Of a stretch of DNA of 7,481 nt, positions 4,242-7,481 are shown piece by piece (the first letter of the stretch is position 1; each line of letters opens with the position of its first letter). Both the position numbers and the translations under genes were made by a program. This DNA comes from JBEKZQ01 sp049509675 (GTDB lineage: Bacteria > Planctomycetota > Planctomycetia > Pirellulales > Thermoguttaceae), in assembly GCA_049509675.1 (NCBI GenBank), contig JBEKZQ010000311.1:1-7481 (forward strand), given 5' to 3'. Under the pieces are notes generated by a model, which was given only the letters and a program-made list of their open reading frames with translations, was not told the DNA's origin and ran no database searches.

Positions 4242-7200
4242 AGCCCACGAAGAAGCTAAAGACTTGCTTTTCGTCGCCCGGCTGATAGGTCACGGGGAAG
4301 GCGAAGTCCAGGGCGATGGGCGCCGGGCCCATGGCCGGAATGGCAATCCGCAGGCCGAAGCCGGGGGCCACGCGCATGTTCTGGCTCCACTCGTGGATGC
4401 TCGGCTCCACCGTGCCCGCATCGCAGAAGACCACGCCGCGAAGCATGTCGTCGGCGGTAATCGGGAAGAGGTACTGGATCGAGCCGAGCAACTGGAAATC
4501 GCCGCCGATGCGGACGCCCGTGTCGGGGTCGATCGGCGACACGCCGCGGAAGTTGAAGCCGCGCAGCGAGGAGAACCCGCCCGCATAATAGCGCTCGTAA
4601 ATGGGCGTGTTGCCGCCGCTGACGCCCATCCGTGCCGAGAGACTCAGCACGTGGCGACCCGATCCGTCGGGCCGCTCGTAGAGCTTGAAATACTGGCTGA
4701 AATCCAGGTCCACGTGCGGATACACCCACGTGCCGACCACCTGCTCGAAGGAGATGTCGAACAAGTGCCCCTCGGTGGCCAGGAAGGCGTTGTCGCGGGT
4801 GTCGTGGGCCAGCGAGGCCTTGAAGCCGTACAGGGCGTTGTTGCCCACCACCCGGGCCAGATCGACCGGGGTGGGCGTGATCGGGTTGCTGATGTTGACG
4901 TTCGCCCCGCGGAAGGCGACGCTGCCGGTCAGGTCGTGGGTGAACTGGTAGCCCAGGCTGATCTGCCCACCCTCGCGACCCTCCGTCCATTCGTTGTAGA
5001 TGCGGTCGTAGTAGAAAGCGCTCAGTCCCAACGCGACCGGCTGATCGTACAAGTACGGTTCCTGGAAGCTGACCATGTAGCGCTGGACCTGCGTGCCGGG
5101 AACGGCTTCGATGCGGAATCGCTCGCCGGCGCCGCGGAACGCCGTGGCATTGCGGATCTCCTCCCAACTGGTGGGAAAACGGGTCCAGTCGAAGTTCTGC
5201 TCGTCCAACACGATGGAGCCCACCAGGCCGGCGTCGGAGTTCACGCCCACGCCCAACATCAGTCGGCCGGTGGGCGCTTCATCCGTGCGGATCGTGAGCG
5301 GCAACTCGCGCAGCGGCTCTTCTTGCGGCGAAGGAATCAGCAGGGGCGCGACGTCGCCCGGCCCCGGAGAGCGACCTTGCGGCGGATAAACCGCATACGG
5401 CGCCGGAGCGCTGTAGCCCCCGGGCGGAGGAGGCGCCAAGGTCGGCTGCGGGTACTGCGGAACATAGGGCTGCTGCTGGTACGGCTGCTGGATTGGATAC
5501 TGCGGCTGCGGATACTGCGGCTGCGCCGGATACTGTTGTTGGACTGGATACTGTTGCTGCAGCGGATACTGCGGCTGATAGGGCGGCGAAGCACTTTCCG
5601 CGGCCCACGCCGCGCCGTCGCGGGTGAGCTGGCCGCGATAGACACAGGGCGGCACGGGGCAGCTTGGGCCGGTGGGCTGACGCAGATCTTCGTAGCCGGT
5701 CGGCGGCGGCGGCAGATCGTCCGTTTCGTCCGGGCATTGCACCTGCACGTAGATGTCCACCACCCGTTGGCCGCCGCCGTCAGGCGCCGCAGGCACCGTC
5801 CAATACGCCACGTTGGGCGGATCAGGACTTTGGCCGCGATAGCTGGGCGCCGCGTTGGGCCGCTCCGCCAGGCCGGTTTCTTTGCCTCTTTCTTTCTCTT
5901 TGTCTTCCAGTTCCGGCGGGCTGAAAACGATCTTCGGCACCGCTCCCTTGGCCCGGTCGTTCATGAACAGGCCCGAGGCCGCCAAACGCCGCTCGCTGGC
6001 CCGCAATTCCCGCGTGTCGACGATGTCGCCCGGTTTGATCGACAGGCGGTTGAGCACGGTCGTCATCCGGGTGTGTGGGTTGTCGCCCTTGATCTCGATG
6101 TTGATGCGACCGACCTTGTAGCGGTCGCCCTCGGTGACGTTGAAAACCAGGTCCAGTTTGCCCGGCTGATCGAGGAAGCGATTCTCCACCTTCACGTCGG
6201 CGAATACATAGCCTTTGCTGCCATACTTGTCCTGCACGGCCGTGGAGTCGGCCTGCATCTTGGCGCGATTGAAGAATTCGCCCGGCTTCAGCTTCAGCTT
6301 CTCGCGCAATTGCTCGCTGGAGAATTTCGTGTTGCCAACGAAAGCGATGTCGTTGACCATGTACCGCGGACCTTCATCGATCACGAAGGTCAGGGTGGCC
6401 CAATCCTGGGCCGGATAGAACTCCAACTCGCGTCCCACCCGGGCATGGAAGAAACCGAGGCTGCGGTAGTAATCGGTCAGAATCTTGACGTCTTCTTCGA
6501 TCTGTTTGCGGTCGACTTCGCCTTTGAAGACGTAGAAATAGGGATGGCGCGACTTGATCTGTGTTTGCAGGCGGTCGCCGCTGACGATCGTATTGCCGAC
6601 GAAGTTCACCTTCCAGATCTTCTGCTTGGGCCCTTCATTGATCAGGAAAATGGCCCGCAGGTCGCCCGGCTTGTTTCCTTCCAGGATCGTCACGCGGACC
6701 TTGCTGTATCCCTTCTCCTGATAGAATTCTTCGATCTTGCGGCGGGCTTCCTCGGCGCGGAACGGATCGGCGCCGTCGCCCACCTTCAACTCGGTTTTCT
6801 CCTTGAGCACGCTGGTGCGCATGCGATCGTTGCCGATGATCTTGATTTCCTGAAGGATGGGATGCTCGAGCACCTGGAAAATGACCACCCGGCCGCCGGG
6901 CGCCTGTCGGAAAAAGGCCTGGACGTTGACGAACCAGCGGGTCTTGCTCAGCCGTCGCACGTCTTCCTGGACGACGTCTTTGTCGTAAGGTCGCCCGGCG
7001 CGCGTGTAGATGTGCGGCAGAATCTTTTCCAGCTTGACGGTGTGATTGCCCTCGACGCGGACCTCGACCACCATTTCCTCGGTGGGCTTGATCAGCGGCG
7101 TGACGGTGCGAGGATCCAGCAGGGGCCCCTCGATGAGCCCCACCGGCGGCGGCGCCTGGCCCGGGGCCGATCCGGCAGCGGCCAGACTCAGCACGACCAG

Positions 7201-7278
7201 CGCGCAGAGAAAGATGCGGCAGAAGCCTGAATCGACTGGCGGCGCGGCCATTACGGGCCTTTCCGTACTGAGAGACAT
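4231..7278 (-). CDS. bamA: BamA/Omp85 outer-membrane assembly factor with long insert
   Basis: This 1015-residue protein is the core of the beta-barrel assembly machine in the outer membrane. A hydrophobic signal segment lies at about 21-36. Five POTRA domains follow at about 69-140, 141-217, 218-304, 305-384 and 385-515; typical markers are VVEVRVEGNHTV, IKIIGNDRMRT, VNFVGNTIVSGD, IAFVGNTKFSSEQ and the repeated INEGP/DEGP ends. POTRA5 seems split by an insert at about 455-503. A low-complexity linker (about 516-664) contains the Y-P-x-Q repeats at 567-612. The barrel runs from about 671 to the end, with GGFSSLRGFNFRG (900-912) carrying the LRGF loop signature and a C-terminal strand VFSFFVGFNR. 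Most BamA proteins have about 800 residues, so roughly 200 are extra. The start is uncertain: the ATG at 7278 gives the longest frame but has no Shine-Dalgarno, whereas the ATG at 7251 is preceded by GAAAGG and would give 1006 residues. No chaperone gene such as skp is visible downstream. Confidence 0.93.
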   Translation of the reverse strand: MSLSTERPVMAAPPVDSGFCRIFLCALVVLSLAAAGSAPGQAPPPVGLIEGPLLDPRTVTPLIKPTEEMVVEVRVEGNHTVKLEKILPHIYTRAGRPYDKDVVQEDVRRLSKTRWFVNVQAFFRQAPGGRVVIFQVLEHPILQEIKIIGNDRMRTSVLKEKTELKVGDGADPFRAEEARRKIEEFYQEKGYSKVRVTILEGNKPGDLRAIFLINEGPKQKIWKVNFVGNTIVSGDRLQTQIKSRHPYFYVFKGEVDRKQIEEDVKILTDYYRSLGFFHARVGRELEFYPAQDWATLTFVIDEGPRYMVNDIAFVGNTKFSSEQLREKLKLKPGEFFNRAKMQADSTAVQDKYGSKGYVFADVKVENRFLDQPGKLDLVFNVTEGDRYKVGRINIEIKGDNPHTRMTTVLNRLSIKPGDIVDTRELRASERRLAASGLFMNDRAKGAVPKIVFSPPELEDKEKERGKETGLAERPNAAPSYRGQSPDPPNVAYWTVPAAPDGGGQRVVDIYVQVQCPDETDDLPPPPTGYEDLRQPTGPSCPVPPCVYRGQLTRDGAAWAAESASPPYQPQYPLQQQYPVQQQYPAQPQYPQPQYPIQQPYQQQPYVPQYPQPTLAPPPPGGYSAPAPYAVYPPQGRSPGPGDVAPLLIPSPQEEPLRELPLTIRTDEAPTGRLMLGVGVNSDAGLVGSIVLDEQNFDWTRFPTSWEEIRNATAFRGAGERFRIEAVPGTQVQRYMVSFQEPYLYDQPVALGLSAFYYDRIYNEWTEGREGGQISLGYQFTHDLTGSVAFRGANVNISNPITPTPVDLARVVGNNALYGFKASLAHDTRDNAFLATEGHLFDISFEQVVGTWVYPHVDLDFSQYFKLYERPDGSGRHVLSLSARMGVSGGNTPIYERYYAGGFSSLRGFNFRGVSPIDPDTGVRIGGDFQLLGSIQYLFPITADDMLRGVVFCDAGTVEPSIHEWSQNMRVAPGFGLRIAIPAMGPAPIALDFAFPVTYQPGDEKQVFSFFVGFNR
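5443..5580 (-). repeat. Coding tandem repeat, Tyr-Pro-x-Gln units within bamA
   Basis: BamA residues 567-612 are a run of imperfect units of four to six residues: YPLQQQ, YPVQQQ, YPAQPQ, YPQPQ, YPIQQP, YQQQP, YVPQ and YPQP. On the plus strand the DNA shows repeated GGATACTG and CGGCTG blocks. The units differ at synonymous positions and in length, so the array looks old but prone to slippage. It should be disordered and extended, lying between POTRA5 and the barrel on the periplasmic side. Confidence 0.85.
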
Positions 7279-7324
7279 TCGCGACGAGAACTCGATGGGT
7301 GCGTAGAAATACCCAATCCGGCTG

Positions 7325-7330
7325 TGTCAA
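7325..7330 (-). promoter_or_regulatory. Candidate -35 box for bamA
   Basis: A perfect TTGACA is present on the minus strand (TGTCAA on the plus strand), 46 bases upstream of the ATG at 7278. The hexamers at 16-18 bases are poor -10 boxes (TTCTAC, TCTACG), so this is a weak promoter candidate only. Confidence 0.25.
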
Positions 7331-7364
7331 GCAAGGCGAACTTGGCGGAATCTGGGCAAGACGG

Positions 7365-7377
7365 GTGCAAGTTGCAC
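7365..7377. promoter_or_regulatory. 13-bp palindrome between bamA and the divergent gene
   Basis: GTGCAA-G-TTGCAC is a perfect inverted repeat centred at 7371, in the divergent promoter region. It sits 34 bases upstream of the candidate bamA -35 box. Its short arms and 1-base centre suit a dimeric regulator binding site better than an RNA hairpin. No regulator can be named. Confidence 0.35.
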
Positions 7378-7473
7378 TTTGTCATTCGCCGGAGACGTGG
7401 TAAACAGAAGGGGGGATGATTTGCTTGGTAAGGGGCCAGGTAATGGGAATTCAGATAAAGGAGGAAGCCAGGG

Positions 7474-7481
7474 ATGGCACT
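7474..7481 (+). CDS. First codons of a plus-strand gene cut by the window edge
   Basis: A strong Shine-Dalgarno, AAAGGAGG (7457-7464), lies nine bases before an ATG at 7474. Only Met-Ala and part of a third codon are in the window, so nothing can be said of the product. An alternative in another frame starts at the ATG at 7416, or in frame at 7443, and also stays open to the edge; its start signals are weaker. Either choice would make this gene divergent from bamA. Confidence 0.45.

Noticed and set aside
4264..7230. 988-codon open frame on the plus strand opposite bamA
   Set aside because: It lies in the exact complementary codon register of bamA, where stops appear only if bamA uses TTA, CTA or TCA codons. 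These are rare in GC-rich genes. It has no ribosome site, and its sequence shows the composition of a shadow frame.

Overview
This is a GC-rich window from a Gram-negative bacterium with an outer membrane. The gene content suggests a planctomycete, probably in or near the Pirellulales: a very long BamA with a Pro/Gln/Tyr-rich insert, an exported lactonase-type beta-propeller, a motA-motB pair, and compact palindromic repeats between genes. That assignment is an inference from gene style; no rRNA or other marker gene is present.

Layout, left to right. Positions 1-610 hold two small plus-strand reading frames of unknown function. They share one frame and are separated by a TAG at 338-340; the second has zinc-ribbon-like cysteines. 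A minus-strand DUF2442 gene (640-987) converges on them. Its upstream region (991-1119) carries three evenly spaced palindromes, a possible 37-residue leader ORF and a possible -10 box. Next on the minus strand is a flagellar stator operon, motA (2682 to 1900) and motB (1903 to 1142), joined by a 4-base GTGA overlap. The 389-base gap from 2683 to 3071 separates motA from a divergent plus-strand gene. It holds a heptamer tandem repeat and a 116-bp MITE-like element with 11-bp terminal inverted repeats, a CTAA target duplication and two internal hairpins. After it come a secreted YbhE/PF10282-type beta-propeller protein (3072-4241, plus) and bamA (7278 to 4231, minus), whose 3' ends overlap by 11 bp. 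Right of bamA is a divergent intergenic region with a 13-bp palindrome and a strong Shine-Dalgarno site before the first codons of a plus-strand gene that leaves the window.

How the genes work together. MotA and MotB form one proton-driven stator complex. BamA inserts beta-barrel proteins into the outer membrane. The lactonase-like protein is probably periplasmic or secreted. Nothing in the sequence ties these three units into one pathway. Most coding DNA is ordinary core-genome content. The unusual material is the non-coding structure (two sets of inverted, co-varying hairpins), the expanded BamA, and the altered peptidoglycan-binding signature of MotB. I found no defence system, CRISPR array, rRNA or tRNA.
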